DNA of 5,217 bases from Firmicutes bacterium CAG:822 (GTDB lineage Bacteria; Bacillota_I; Bacilli_A; RF39; UBA660): NCBI GenBank assembly GCA_000432855.1, contig HF990845.1, positions 9,199 through 14,415 of the forward strand. Reading direction: 5' to 3'. Shown here piece after piece: positions 1-4,717 of this stretch. Under the pieces are notes generated by a model. The model did no database searches. It was not told the origin of the DNA and saw nothing but the letters and a program-made list of their open reading frames with translations. The position numbers were made by a program, and so were the translations under genes. The first letter of the stretch is position 1. Every line of letters begins with the position of its first letter.

Positions 1-291
1 GTTTCTTGGATCTTCAAGAAATGCATTCTTTTTTCTTATTCTTGCACCAGCCATACTAAATCCTTGACATGGAGGTCCACCTATAATAACATCAACCTTA
101 TCATTTAATTCATCTAAATACGGTATAAAATTTTTAATATCATCATTTATCATCAAAGTATCTGGATGATTTTTTTTGTAACTATCTGATATACTTTTAT
201 CTATTTCGTTTGCTAAAACTATATCATAACCAGCTTTTCTGAATCCGGAACTTAATCCACCAACACCGGCAAATAAATCTATTACTTTCAT
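1..291 (-). CDS. DNA (cytosine-5) methyltransferase, N-terminal part (cut by the left window edge)
   Basis: This is the first 97 codons of a C5-cytosine DNA methyltransferase, which transfers methyl from S-adenosylmethionine to carbon 5 of cytosine in a specific DNA site. Seen directly: motif I DLFAGVGGLSSGF at residues 5-17 (SAM binding), an acidic ANEID at 27-31 (end of strand 2, expected to contact the SAM ribose), and motif IV GGPPCQGFS at 71-79 with the catalytic nucleophile Cys75. Family members are usually 300-450 residues, so most of the protein, including the target recognition domain, lies off the left edge. The ATG at 291-289 overlaps the TGA of the adenine methyltransferase as ATGA and has a strong AGGAGGT 6 nt upstream, which indicates translational coupling. 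Paired with the upstream N6-adenine enzyme it probably belongs to a restriction-modification system (inference). Family assignment is secure; target sequence is unknown. Confidence 0.96.
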   Translation of the reverse strand, partial: MKVIDLFAGVGGLSSGFRKAGYDIVLANEIDKSISDSYKKNHPDTLMINDDIKNFIPYLDELNDKVDVIIGGPPCQGFSMAGARIRKKNAFLEDPRN

Positions 292-2267
292 GATTCTACC
301 TCCTCTGCCAGATCATTCATTCTGTATTTATATGCATAATTAATAATGTACTCAATTTCTTCATCTGTAAAATTATAAATTTTTCCAATTATTCTATCTA
401 TATCATCAATTATAGATTTAGAATATTTGTGTTTATATTCGTATTCAACTTGCTTAGAACCGATATATTTTTTGTTTTTTTCTAAATCCTTTTCTAATTT
501 AATTGATAATTTTTCTAATTTTTTAATTTCTTCATTATTTAATTTTAAATAGTCAAATTTTATATTATCGACATCTAATAATGTAACATGCCAACAATCA
601 GATAATAAAATCCAAAGATAATAAAATGTTGAGGAATTAAAGAAACAATTTAATATTCGTTGTTGAGTTTGCGATTCACAATTTATTTGTTTTATTTCAT
701 TTGTTTCTATTTCATGCATAAAGCATTTACTCCATAATCCCAATCTAGTACTTAAATACAACTTATATTCTCCATTTTTCTGATTAAAAATTTGTGGCAA
801 CTTATTTTCAATTTTATTTACTTTAGAAAGGATACTTTTTTCTATTTTTTTGCCGAATTTTGGAATATTAACGAAGTCATTGTTTTCAATATATTTTATA
901 TTTTTAAATAAATTTTCTCTTTCACTGTTGTACCAATAATTATATGAAGAACTAAATAAACTACATTTATCTGGAGATTTATTTGCAAAAAATATTGTTA
1001 GCCTTTGATGTACACCTTTAAATATACATCCTGGTCTATCAGCATAAGTACTAATATATATTTTTGAAGAATTTTTAAACATATAATCTCTAATTGGTTT
1101 CATTCTTGGAGTTGATATTAAAGGTAATGGGACAATAAATGATATAATACCATTGTCACTTAAAATATTGTAAGCTCTCTCTATGGTATATGCGTATAAA
1201 TTTCCACACTTTATTGAATAAAAATTATTTAAAAGCATTCCCTTACTTTCTACATACGGAGGATTACCAATAATACAGTCAAATTTATATCCGAATCTTG
1301 TCCAATTAAATGAATTTTTATGTGAATCTTTAATTACATAATCTCTTCCTGTGAAAGCATCAGCAAGAATGAAATTTTTACTGAATATTTCTTCAAAGTT
1401 TTTTGGCATTAATCCCTTAGAAATTGTTTTCAAAATCAATCTCATTTTTAATAAACTAATGGCTTCATATGAATTATCTAATCCATGTAACATTCTTAAA
1501 ATATTAACAACTTCATTTTCAATATTCATTTTTACTTTAAAATTAATTTTTTCTTTAAGCGTATAAATAAAATCAAATGCTGTAATAATAAATGCTCCTG
1601 ATCCACACGTAGGATCTATAACTTTTAAATTGTTTATTTCTTTATTAATTTCATTTAATTCATCATCACTGAATGTTGAAAACAATTCGTTTAATATAAC
1701 TTCTAAATCTACATTATATTTAATTAAATCATACTGTTCTTTGATAGCATCACTCAAATTATACTTCTTTATAATATTATTAATAGACGACTTTAATTTA
1801 CTTTGAATACTACCATTCAATTTATTAAATAACGAAATTAATATTGAATAATGAGTAATATACTTAGTTGTATCATCTGGAGTATAGTAAGATCCAGTTT
1901 TTCTTCGATTAATATGCTTTTCTAGCACATATCCTAATAATGTTTGAATATTATCATAATCATTGTTATTTATATCAATTAATTCTTTGAATTTAATATA
2001 AATATTATTAAAATCAATATTTGATTTAATAGAATTGTATTTTTTAAAGAATAATGGGGTTCCTAATCCATCCTCATAAAGTTTTATCTTTTTCTTAAAC
2101 TCTTCAAAATTCATCATATATTCTTCATTATATTTAGATTGTAAACATATCATAATTAAAATATCGTTTAATAAATAAAAACTATCTTTTTCTTTAAAAC
2201 CATTACTAATAAAATCAGAATATGTGCTTTCATATAATCTACTTATTTTAGCAATATCAGATTTCAT
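288..2267 (-). CDS. N6-adenine DNA methyltransferase, Eco57I-like class I SAM-dependent enzyme (659 aa)
   Basis: Predicted to methylate N6 of adenine in a specific DNA site. Seen directly: GSYYTPDDTTKYI at residues 125-137 (the motif X region typical of Type I/IIG/Eco57I methylases), motif I DPTCGSGAF at 218-226 (SAM binding) and motif IV IIGNPPYVES at 332-341 (catalytic NPPY at 335-338). The order X-I-IV is that of gamma-class amino-methyltransferases. Residues from about 400 to 580 probably form the target recognition domain, and 580-625 is a charged, helix-rich stretch. The first 120 residues show no obvious PD-(D/E)XK nuclease motif, and 659 residues is short for a Type IIG fusion of nuclease and methylase, so a modification-only protein is the simplest reading. 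ATG at 2267-2265 has GGGAGG at 2273-2278, spaced 5 nt. It lies 15 bp after the XRE gene and overlaps the C5 methyltransferase by ATGA, forming one operon. Target sequence is unknown; a solitary role is possible if no nuclease lies further left. Confidence 0.93.
   Translation of the reverse strand: MKSDIAKISRLYESTYSDFISNGFKEKDSFYLLNDILIMICLQSKYNEEYMMNFEEFKKKIKLYEDGLGTPLFFKKYNSIKSNIDFNNIYIKFKELIDINNNDYDNIQTLLGYVLEKHINRRKTGSYYTPDDTTKYITHYSILISLFNKLNGSIQSKLKSSINNIIKKYNLSDAIKEQYDLIKYNVDLEVILNELFSTFSDDELNEINKEINNLKVIDPTCGSGAFIITAFDFIYTLKEKINFKVKMNIENEVVNILRMLHGLDNSYEAISLLKMRLILKTISKGLMPKNFEEIFSKNFILADAFTGRDYVIKDSHKNSFNWTRFGYKFDCIIGNPPYVESKGMLLNNFYSIKCGNLYAYTIERAYNILSDNGIISFIVPLPLISTPRMKPIRDYMFKNSSKIYISTYADRPGCIFKGVHQRLTIFFANKSPDKCSLFSSSYNYWYNSERENLFKNIKYIENNDFVNIPKFGKKIEKSILSKVNKIENKLPQIFNQKNGEYKLYLSTRLGLWSKCFMHEIETNEIKQINCESQTQQRILNCFFNSSTFYYLWILLSDCWHVTLLDVDNIKFDYLKLNNEEIKKLEKLSIKLEKDLEKNKKYIGSKQVEYEYKHKYSKSIIDDIDRIIGKIYNFTDEEIEYIINYAYKYRMNDLAEEVES
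298..304 (-). promoter_or_regulatory. Ribosome binding site of the C5 methyltransferase, inside the upstream gene
   Basis: AGGAGGT on the minus strand sits 6 nt before the ATG at 291-289. It is formed by the last codons (Glu-Glu-Val) of the adenine methyltransferase gene, so the end of that protein doubles as the SD sequence of the next gene. This fixes the start of the C5 methyltransferase and supports coupled translation. Confidence 0.85.
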
Positions 2268-2282
2268 GTTGACCTCCCTGAA

Positions 2283-2807
2283 CTATATATCTTTAGGCAA
2301 CTTACTGTAATCATATTTAGTTGCTATCTCTTTTAATTCTTGTATTTCTTTATCAATATCCTCTAATGCTTTATCTAATGTATAATCAGTTTCTGCATCT
2401 TCTTTAATTAGTTTTAAACCTAATTTTATTTCATTTAAGTTTTGCATTATCTTTAATGCTTTTTTTCTTTTATTAGCATCCCAATCTAAAATATCGTATT
2501 TAAATAATCTACATTCTTCTATAGTATTCTTTAAATCTTTTGTTGATTTATTTTTAAACTCATCATGAGAAAACCAACTCATAACTTCATTATAACCAGC
2601 CGCTTTTAAAAGTTGTTGCAAAGATAAATCTAATTCTTCTGCTATTCTTTTTAAAATCTCAGGATCTGGTTTAGCTACTCTACCGTTTTCTATATCATTT
2701 AAAGAAGAATTACTTATTCCAACTCTTCTTGCAAGTTCTCTTTGAGAATACTCTTTTGCAGTTCTTCCTCCAACAATTAATGTAGTTAATGCTTCACTAT
2801 TGTTCAT
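2283..2807 (-). CDS. XRE-family helix-turn-helix transcriptional regulator (174 aa)
   Basis: DNA-binding regulator. Residues about 17-70 form a Cro/C1-type helix-turn-helix domain: SQRELARRVGISNSSLNDI at 21-39 covers the two HTH helices, followed by ENGRVAKPDPEILKRIAEEL at 40-59, the usual continuation of this fold. Residues 75-174 are charged and helix-rich (for example a Lys/Glu-rich stretch at 111-168), probably a dimerization or effector domain. I see neither a LexA-like Ser/Lys protease domain nor a zinc-peptidase motif. At 174 residues it is about twice the length of typical restriction-modification C proteins. ATG at 2807-2805 is preceded by AAGGGAG at 2815-2821. First gene of the leftward operon and divergent from the replication/mobilization genes, it is placed like a plasmid or phage repressor that acts on the shared control region. 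It may also control the methyltransferases downstream by autoregulation (inference). Family is certain; regulatory targets are not. Confidence 0.92.
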   Translation of the reverse strand: MNNSEALTTLIVGGRTAKEYSQRELARRVGISNSSLNDIENGRVAKPDPEILKRIAEELDLSLQQLLKAAGYNEVMSWFSHDEFKNKSTKDLKNTIEECRLFKYDILDWDANKRKKALKIMQNLNEIKLGLKLIKEDAETDYTLDKALEDIDKEIQELKEIATKYDYSKLPKDI

Positions 2808-2849
2808 AATTTCACTCCCTTAAAAGTCTTATTATTCTCTTCCATATTC

Positions 2850-2877
2850 ATTATATCACATTTTGTCAGTTTTACAA
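2850..2877 (-). promoter_or_regulatory. Promoter of the leftward XRE-methyltransferase operon
   Basis: On the minus strand a perfect -10 TATAAT lies at 2855-2850, preceded by TGA, which gives an extended -10 (TGnTATAAT). A weak -35 TTGTAA lies at 2877-2872 with a 16-nt spacer. Transcription should start near 2843, leaving a leader of about 36 nt before the XRE start codon. The -35 overlaps a TTTTGT/ACAAAA inverted repeat (2861-2866 and 2874-2879). Confidence 0.72.
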
Positions 2878-2879
2878 AA
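2861..2879. repeat. Inverted repeat TTTTGT/ACAAAA over the leftward promoter
   Basis: TTTTGT at 2861-2866 is an exact inverted copy of ACAAAA at 2874-2879, with 7 nt between them. It overlaps the -35 and spacer of the leftward promoter, where a repressor could autoregulate the operon. It is short and A/T-rich, so chance is possible. Confidence 0.3.
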
Positions 2880-2885
2880 CATTTT

Positions 2886-2896
2886 TGTTCGGAACA
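2886..2896. promoter_or_regulatory. Candidate operator, palindrome TGTTC-G-GAACA
   Basis: An 11-bp perfect inverted repeat (arms TGTTC and GAACA around a single G) lies 1 bp upstream of the rightward -35 box and upstream of the leftward -35. Its GTTCGG is repeated in inverse (CCGAAC) at 2946-2951, inside the second palindrome, and GAACACTT occurs at both 2892-2899 and 2948-2955. Shared half-sites between two promoters suggest binding by the divergently encoded XRE protein (inference). Confidence 0.5.
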
Positions 2897-2897
2897 C

Positions 2898-2926
2898 TTG
2901 ACAATTAAATTTATTTGTACTATATT
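2898..2926 (+). promoter_or_regulatory. Promoter of the rightward wHTH-ATPase operon
   Basis: Near-consensus sigma-A promoter: -35 TTGACA at 2898-2903 (6 of 6), a 17-nt spacer, and -10 TATATT at 2921-2926 (5 of 6). The transcription start should fall near 2933, at the first base of the palindrome at 2933-2954. An in-frame ATG at 2915 lies inside this promoter and so cannot be the start of the first gene when this promoter is used. Confidence 0.85.
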
Positions 2927-2932
2927 GGTTTT

Positions 2933-2954
2933 AGTGAACGGTATACCGAACACT
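2933..2954. promoter_or_regulatory. Candidate operator, 22-bp palindrome around CGGTATACCG
   Basis: A perfect 10-bp palindrome CGGTATACCG (2939-2948) is flanked by AGTG on the left (2933-2936) and CACT on the right (2951-2954), which are also complementary. Only the AA steps in each arm (2937-2938, 2949-2950) do not pair. It covers about +1 to +22 of the rightward transcript and ends just before the SD sequence, so a bound repressor would block transcription. The CCGAAC half-site is shared with the palindrome at 2886-2896. Confidence 0.6.
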
Positions 2955-2957
2955 TAG

Positions 2958-2967
2958 AAGGAGGTGA
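2958..2967 (+). promoter_or_regulatory. Perfect SD sequence that fixes the wHTH gene start
   Basis: AAGGAGGTGA matches all ten bases complementary to the 3' end of Firmicutes 16S rRNA. GGAGG is 7 nt from the ATG at 2972. This decides the start in favour of 2972 over the upstream in-frame ATG at 2915, which has no SD and lies in the promoter. Confidence 0.85.
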
Positions 2968-2971
2968 GAAG

Positions 2972-3247
2972 ATGGCTAAATTAAAAGTTCACAGAGCATT
3001 TGATGAATTCTTATTAGATCCTAATCTATCATTAAGAGCTAAAGGTTTTCTAACAATGGTATTAACTAATAATATTACTCATGGTATAGAAATCAAAGGA
3101 CACTGTACCGACTCTATGGATGATATTAAAGATACCCTACTCGAGTTAAGAATCAACAAATATATAAGATATAACTCTGAACTTAACATATTAGAAGCAA
3201 ATGCTGTTCCATACGCTAAATGGAATGAAGAAGAAAAAGAATTATAA
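2972..3247 (+). CDS. Small winged-helix protein resembling a replication-initiator N-terminal domain (91 aa)
   Basis: Probably a DNA-binding protein for replication or control of the element. Residues 16-32 (DPNLSLRAKGFLTMVLT) match the pattern LSLKAKGLLxxMLS that opens the N-terminal winged-helix domain of many Firmicutes plasmid and phage replication initiators. Residues 39-65 (IEIKGHCTDSMDDIK, then DTLLELRINKYI) fit the following helices, where those proteins read roughly YxIxGLxxxxKxGxxxIxxxLxELExxGYI. The usual proteins are about 250-350 residues. This one stops shortly after the wing, ending in NAVPYAKWNEEEKEL, so it is a one-domain version. It has its own TAA and a well-formed downstream SD, so I see no sign of a frameshift. 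It is the first gene of the rightward operon, 20 bp before the next gene. Specific function is unproven; it could equally be a transcription factor. Confidence 0.8.
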   Translation: MAKLKVHRAFDEFLLDPNLSLRAKGFLTMVLTNNITHGIEIKGHCTDSMDDIKDTLLELRINKYIRYNSELNILEANAVPYAKWNEEEKEL

Positions 3248-3267
3248 AAGAAAGGAAGTGATAATGT

Positions 3268-3513
3268 ATGACAGCATCAGAAACATTAAAACTAATTGCT
3301 AAACAATGGTGTAGTCTTAGTGACTTAATGAAACTTGCAGGTGTTGGTAGAAACAATGCATTATATATTAAAAGCACTATTAAAAAGAGATTAGAAAACG
3401 AAAACTATTATGTTCCAAATAATGCAGTACCTATGCAAGAAGTTGTTAAATATTTAAATATAGATATTCCATACTTAGAAGGCAGAGTAAAAACATTAAC
3501 TAAGGAGGCTTAA
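3268..3513 (+). CDS. Small DUF3173-like protein of a mobile element (81 aa)
   Basis: Function unknown. Residues 16-70 follow the general pattern I associate with DUF3173, a small protein common on Firmicutes integrative elements: a helical DLMKLAGVGRNNALYIKSTI (19-38), a basic KKRLENENYYVPNN (39-52), then AVPMQEVVKYLNI (53-65), comparable to the family's VPxxaVexiLG ending. The similarity is from pattern memory and is distant. The basic helices suggest DNA binding, possibly as an excisionase-like or replication accessory factor (inference). ATG at 3268 is preceded by AAAGGAAG with GGAAG ending 9 nt upstream. An ATG at 3264 in another frame closes after 12 codons and is ignored. The gene ends 4 bp before the ATPase gene, whose SD lies in its last codons, so the two are likely co-translated. 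Confidence 0.72.
   Translation: MTASETLKLIAKQWCSLSDLMKLAGVGRNNALYIKSTIKKRLENENYYVPNNAVPMQEVVKYLNIDIPYLEGRVKTLTKEA
3502..3508 (+). promoter_or_regulatory. Ribosome binding site of the ATPase gene, inside the upstream gene
   Basis: AAGGAGG lies in the last codons of the DUF3173-like gene (Lys-Glu-Ala region), 9 nt before the ATG at 3518. It supports that start and coupling between the two genes. Confidence 0.8.
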
Positions 3514-3517
3514 AGAT

Positions 3518-4471
3518 ATGAAGGCTTTTGAAGATCTAAAAGAAAGCGCAAAAAAAGACATCATTATCGATGGATTAATGAGGTCTAAAGGTGTTTACTT
3601 ATTAGTATCTAAACCAAAGGTTGGTAAGTCATTATTTGCGTTACAGCTTGCCAACTCTATTGCAAATGGAAAACCATTTCTAGGTCATGAGATTCTAAAG
3701 CCTTCACCTGTCTTATATATTACTACAGAACTATCAGATAGTCAATTGAAGGACAGGTGTAACCTACTTGGAATAAGTTTTAAGAAGAATACATTCTTCG
3801 CTATAGATAGATCTGATAAGCAATCAATTAACTTTAGAGATATAGAATATGAAATAAAAGAATTTGCTGAAGAATATAATGGAAAAATACTTATATTAGA
3901 TATGTTAAAAGATATAAGTTTTGATATAAGTTATGACATTAATAGTTATCAAGATATAGCGCAAAAACTTATGCCACAAATTAGAAGTTATGCTGATAAG
4001 TATAATTTAACAATTTTATTTGTTCATCATTTGAACAAACTAGGTAAAACATTAGGATCAACAGGATTTGATGCCGTAGTTGATGGAATAATAAGATTAA
4101 GTAAAAACTGTTATGACGACAGTACTATAAAGATGGAAATTATCAATAGAGATTTTCCTGATGATGAAGAATATCTTCATAAAGATAAAAATCAAGTTTT
4201 CTTTATAGCAAAAGATAATGCTTTAGAAACACAAAATCCTATTGTAATTGGATTTGTAAAATATGCTATTAGAGAAAAGAATTTTGATTTCAATGTAAGT
4301 GAAATCATAAATAAAGCAAATCTAATGTGTACTCCTACTCAGTTAGGTAAACTATTAAACACTAATGTAGATTTGCTTGAACAAGAAGGTCTTCATATAA
4401 CTAAATATAGAACTAACGAAGGTAGAAAATATCATATTGATTATGAAGAACCTTCTTTAGAAAATGAGTAA
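3518..4471 (+). CDS. RepA/AAA_25-type RecA-fold ATPase, probable replicative helicase (317 aa)
   Basis: Predicted hexameric RecA-fold ATPase of the RepA (RSF1010-like)/AAA_25 group, likely a helicase for replication of the element. Seen directly: Walker A SKPKVGKS at residues 31-38, where the usual first Gly is Ser but the key GKS is intact; LYITTELSDSQLKDR at 66-80, matching the conserved ExxxxxLxxR segment; Walker B ILILDML at 124-130 with Asp128; LFVHHLNK at 167-174, the sensor-like strand with paired His; and GSTGFDAVVDGIIRL at 180-194, the family's GSxxxxxxxDxxxxL signature. Residues about 258-310 look like a C-terminal winged helix. The ATG at 3518 follows AAGGAGG and lies 4 bp after the previous gene, so it is the third gene of the rightward operon. 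A small replication-initiator-like wHTH upstream and a relaxase downstream fit a plasmid or IME backbone. No primase is visible. A recombination or regulatory ATPase is the main alternative. Confidence 0.88.
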   Translation: MKAFEDLKESAKKDIIIDGLMRSKGVYLLVSKPKVGKSLFALQLANSIANGKPFLGHEILKPSPVLYITTELSDSQLKDRCNLLGISFKKNTFFAIDRSDKQSINFRDIEYEIKEFAEEYNGKILILDMLKDISFDISYDINSYQDIAQKLMPQIRSYADKYNLTILFVHHLNKLGKTLGSTGFDAVVDGIIRLSKNCYDDSTIKMEIINRDFPDDEEYLHKDKNQVFFIAKDNALETQNPIVIGFVKYAIREKNFDFNVSEIINKANLMCTPTQLGKLLNTNVDLLEQEGLHITKYRTNEGRKYHIDYEEPSLENE

Positions 4472-4482
4472 CGTGGCACGTT
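4470..4482. repeat. Small palindrome AACGTG-G-CACGTT over the ATPase stop codon
   Basis: Arms AACGTG (4470-4475) and CACGTT (4477-4482) around one G, starting inside the TAA stop. It is followed by TTGTTT. As RNA it would form at most a 4-bp stem with a 5-nt loop, too weak for a convincing terminator; as DNA it could be a protein site. It begins the inverted-repeat-rich 4472-4717 region. Confidence 0.4.
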
Positions 4483-4513
4483 TTGTTTCGAAGAAATGAA
4501 AGTGGCGATAGTG

Positions 4514-4529
4514 AAACATTTTCATGTTT
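4514..4529 (+). repeat. Hairpin AAACAT-TTTC-ATGTTT
   Basis: A perfect 6-bp stem (4514-4519 with 4524-4529) and 4-nt loop, extendable by a G-T pair at 4513/4530. It is A/T-rich and lacks a following U-tract, so it is not a standard terminator. It may be part of a structured leader or the outer part of the transfer origin. Confidence 0.4.
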
Positions 4530-4539
4530 TAGAGAATTG

Positions 4540-4587
4540 ATAAATTCGATAAAACACTTGTTACACAAGCGGAGCCTTTGAATTTAT
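4540..4587. repeat. 8-bp inverted repeat ATAAATTC/GAATTTAT
   Basis: ATAAATTC (4540-4547) is an exact inverted copy of GAATTTAT (4580-4587). It encloses a small local hairpin, CTTGT-TAC-ACAAG at 4557-4569. It interleaves with the 9-bp repeat at 4557-4614, so the two cannot form together as a simple nested structure. Confidence 0.5.
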
Positions 4588-4614
4588 TTCATTGGTTTCT
4601 GACTTTGTAACAAG
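4557..4614. repeat. 9-bp inverted repeat CTTGTTACA/TGTAACAAG
   Basis: CTTGTTACA (4557-4565) is an exact inverted copy of TGTAACAAG (4606-4614), with 40 nt between. The left arm also takes part in the local hairpin at 4557-4569. In RNA or single-stranded DNA this gives two mutually exclusive folds. It lies upstream of the proposed nick region and may be an extra relaxase or accessory-protein site. Confidence 0.55.
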
Positions 4615-4625
4615 CATATGGGATT

Positions 4626-4643
4626 TTTAAGGATCACCTTAAA
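4626..4643. repeat. 7-bp perfect hairpin TTTAAGG-ATCA-CCTTAAA (oriT region)
   Basis: Arms TTTAAGG (4626-4632) and CCTTAAA (4637-4643) with loop ATCA. It abuts the nick-site hairpin without a gap. A run of T precedes rather than follows it on the plus strand, so it is not a terminator for the upstream operon. Confidence 0.6.
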
Positions 4644-4666
4644 CTCACGGGCTGTGCCCTAGTGAG
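4644..4666 (+). repeat. Bulged nick-site hairpin ending in TAGTGAG
   Basis: Nine base pairs in two blocks, CTCAC with GTGAG and GGGC with GCCC, with loop TGT and a two-base TA bulge on the 3' side. This is the most GC-rich and stable fold in the non-coding region. No U-tract follows (ATATGG comes next), which argues against a rho-independent terminator and for a transfer origin. Confidence 0.72.
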
Positions 4667-4669
4667 ATA

Positions 4670-4695
4670 TGGCATACTTATAAATAAGAATGCCA
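4670..4695. repeat. Imperfect 26-bp palindrome just before the relaxase gene
   Basis: TGGCAT (4670-4675) pairs with ATGCCA (4690-4695) and CTTAT (4677-4681) with ATAAG (4684-4688). There is one A-A mismatch (4676/4689) and a 2-bp centre AA. It ends 9 bp before the SD of the relaxase gene, so a relaxase bound here could also repress its own expression. Such dual use is known for pMV158 MobM; here it is inferred. Confidence 0.6.
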
Positions 4696-4717
4696 ATATT
4701 TATGAAAGGAGTACAAA

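Larger units (their letters stand above)
4626..4695 (+). other. Putative origin of transfer (oriT) of MobV type
   Basis: Three inverted repeats lie almost back to back (4626-4643, 4644-4666, 4670-4695) immediately upstream of a MobV relaxase gene, the position of oriT in this family. The middle hairpin has base stem CTCAC (4644-4648) with GTGAG (4662-4666), upper stem GGGC (4649-4652) with GCCC (4656-4659), loop TGT, and an unpaired TA (4660-4661). Its 3' end reads TAGTGAG, close to the pMV158 nick sequence TAGTGTG/TTA as I recall it; pMV158 also ends its hairpin with a bulge and a GTGTG base stem. The predicted nick is therefore between G4666 and A4667 (inference). The nicked strand and exact boundaries are not proven. 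Confidence 0.68.

Noticed and set aside
1351..1566. Plus-strand open frame of 71 codons
   Set aside because: It lies wholly antisense to the adenine methyltransferase, has no plausible SD, and its peptide is a low-complexity hydrophobic shadow of an A/T-rich gene.
288..2267. Type IIG (fused nuclease) or BREX PglX assignment for the adenine methyltransferase
   Set aside because: No PD-(D/E)XK motif is visible in the N-terminal 120 residues, and 659 residues is well short of PglX (about 1,200). No other BREX genes are in the window.
2915..2971. Upstream in-frame ATG that would add 19 residues to the wHTH protein
   Set aside because: It overlaps the -10 region of the promoter, upstream of the predicted transcription start, and has no SD. 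The ATG at 2972 has a perfect AAGGAGGTGA, and the wHTH similarity begins after it.
4508..4517. Second nick-like sequence ATAGTGAAAC
   Set aside because: It shares TAGTGA with the proposed nick site but is not at the base of a matching bulged hairpin and is 200 bp from the relaxase gene.
4496..4540. Short open frame encoding MKVAIVKHFHVLEN
   Set aside because: Only 14 codons, with a weak purine-rich upstream sequence (CGAAGAA) that places no good SD at the right distance. It overlaps hairpins that better explain the region. Kept as a remote possibility for a leader peptide.
4592..4620. Promoter for the relaxase gene (TTGGTT, 17 nt, CATATG)
   Set aside because: Only 3 of 6 matches in the -10 and a weak -35. 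No other convincing pair was found in 4472-4717, so expression by read-through or an unrecognised promoter is left open.
4644..4666. Rho-independent terminator for the rightward operon
   Set aside because: The hairpin is GC-rich, but no T-run follows on either strand, and its bulge and TAGTGAG end fit a transfer origin better.
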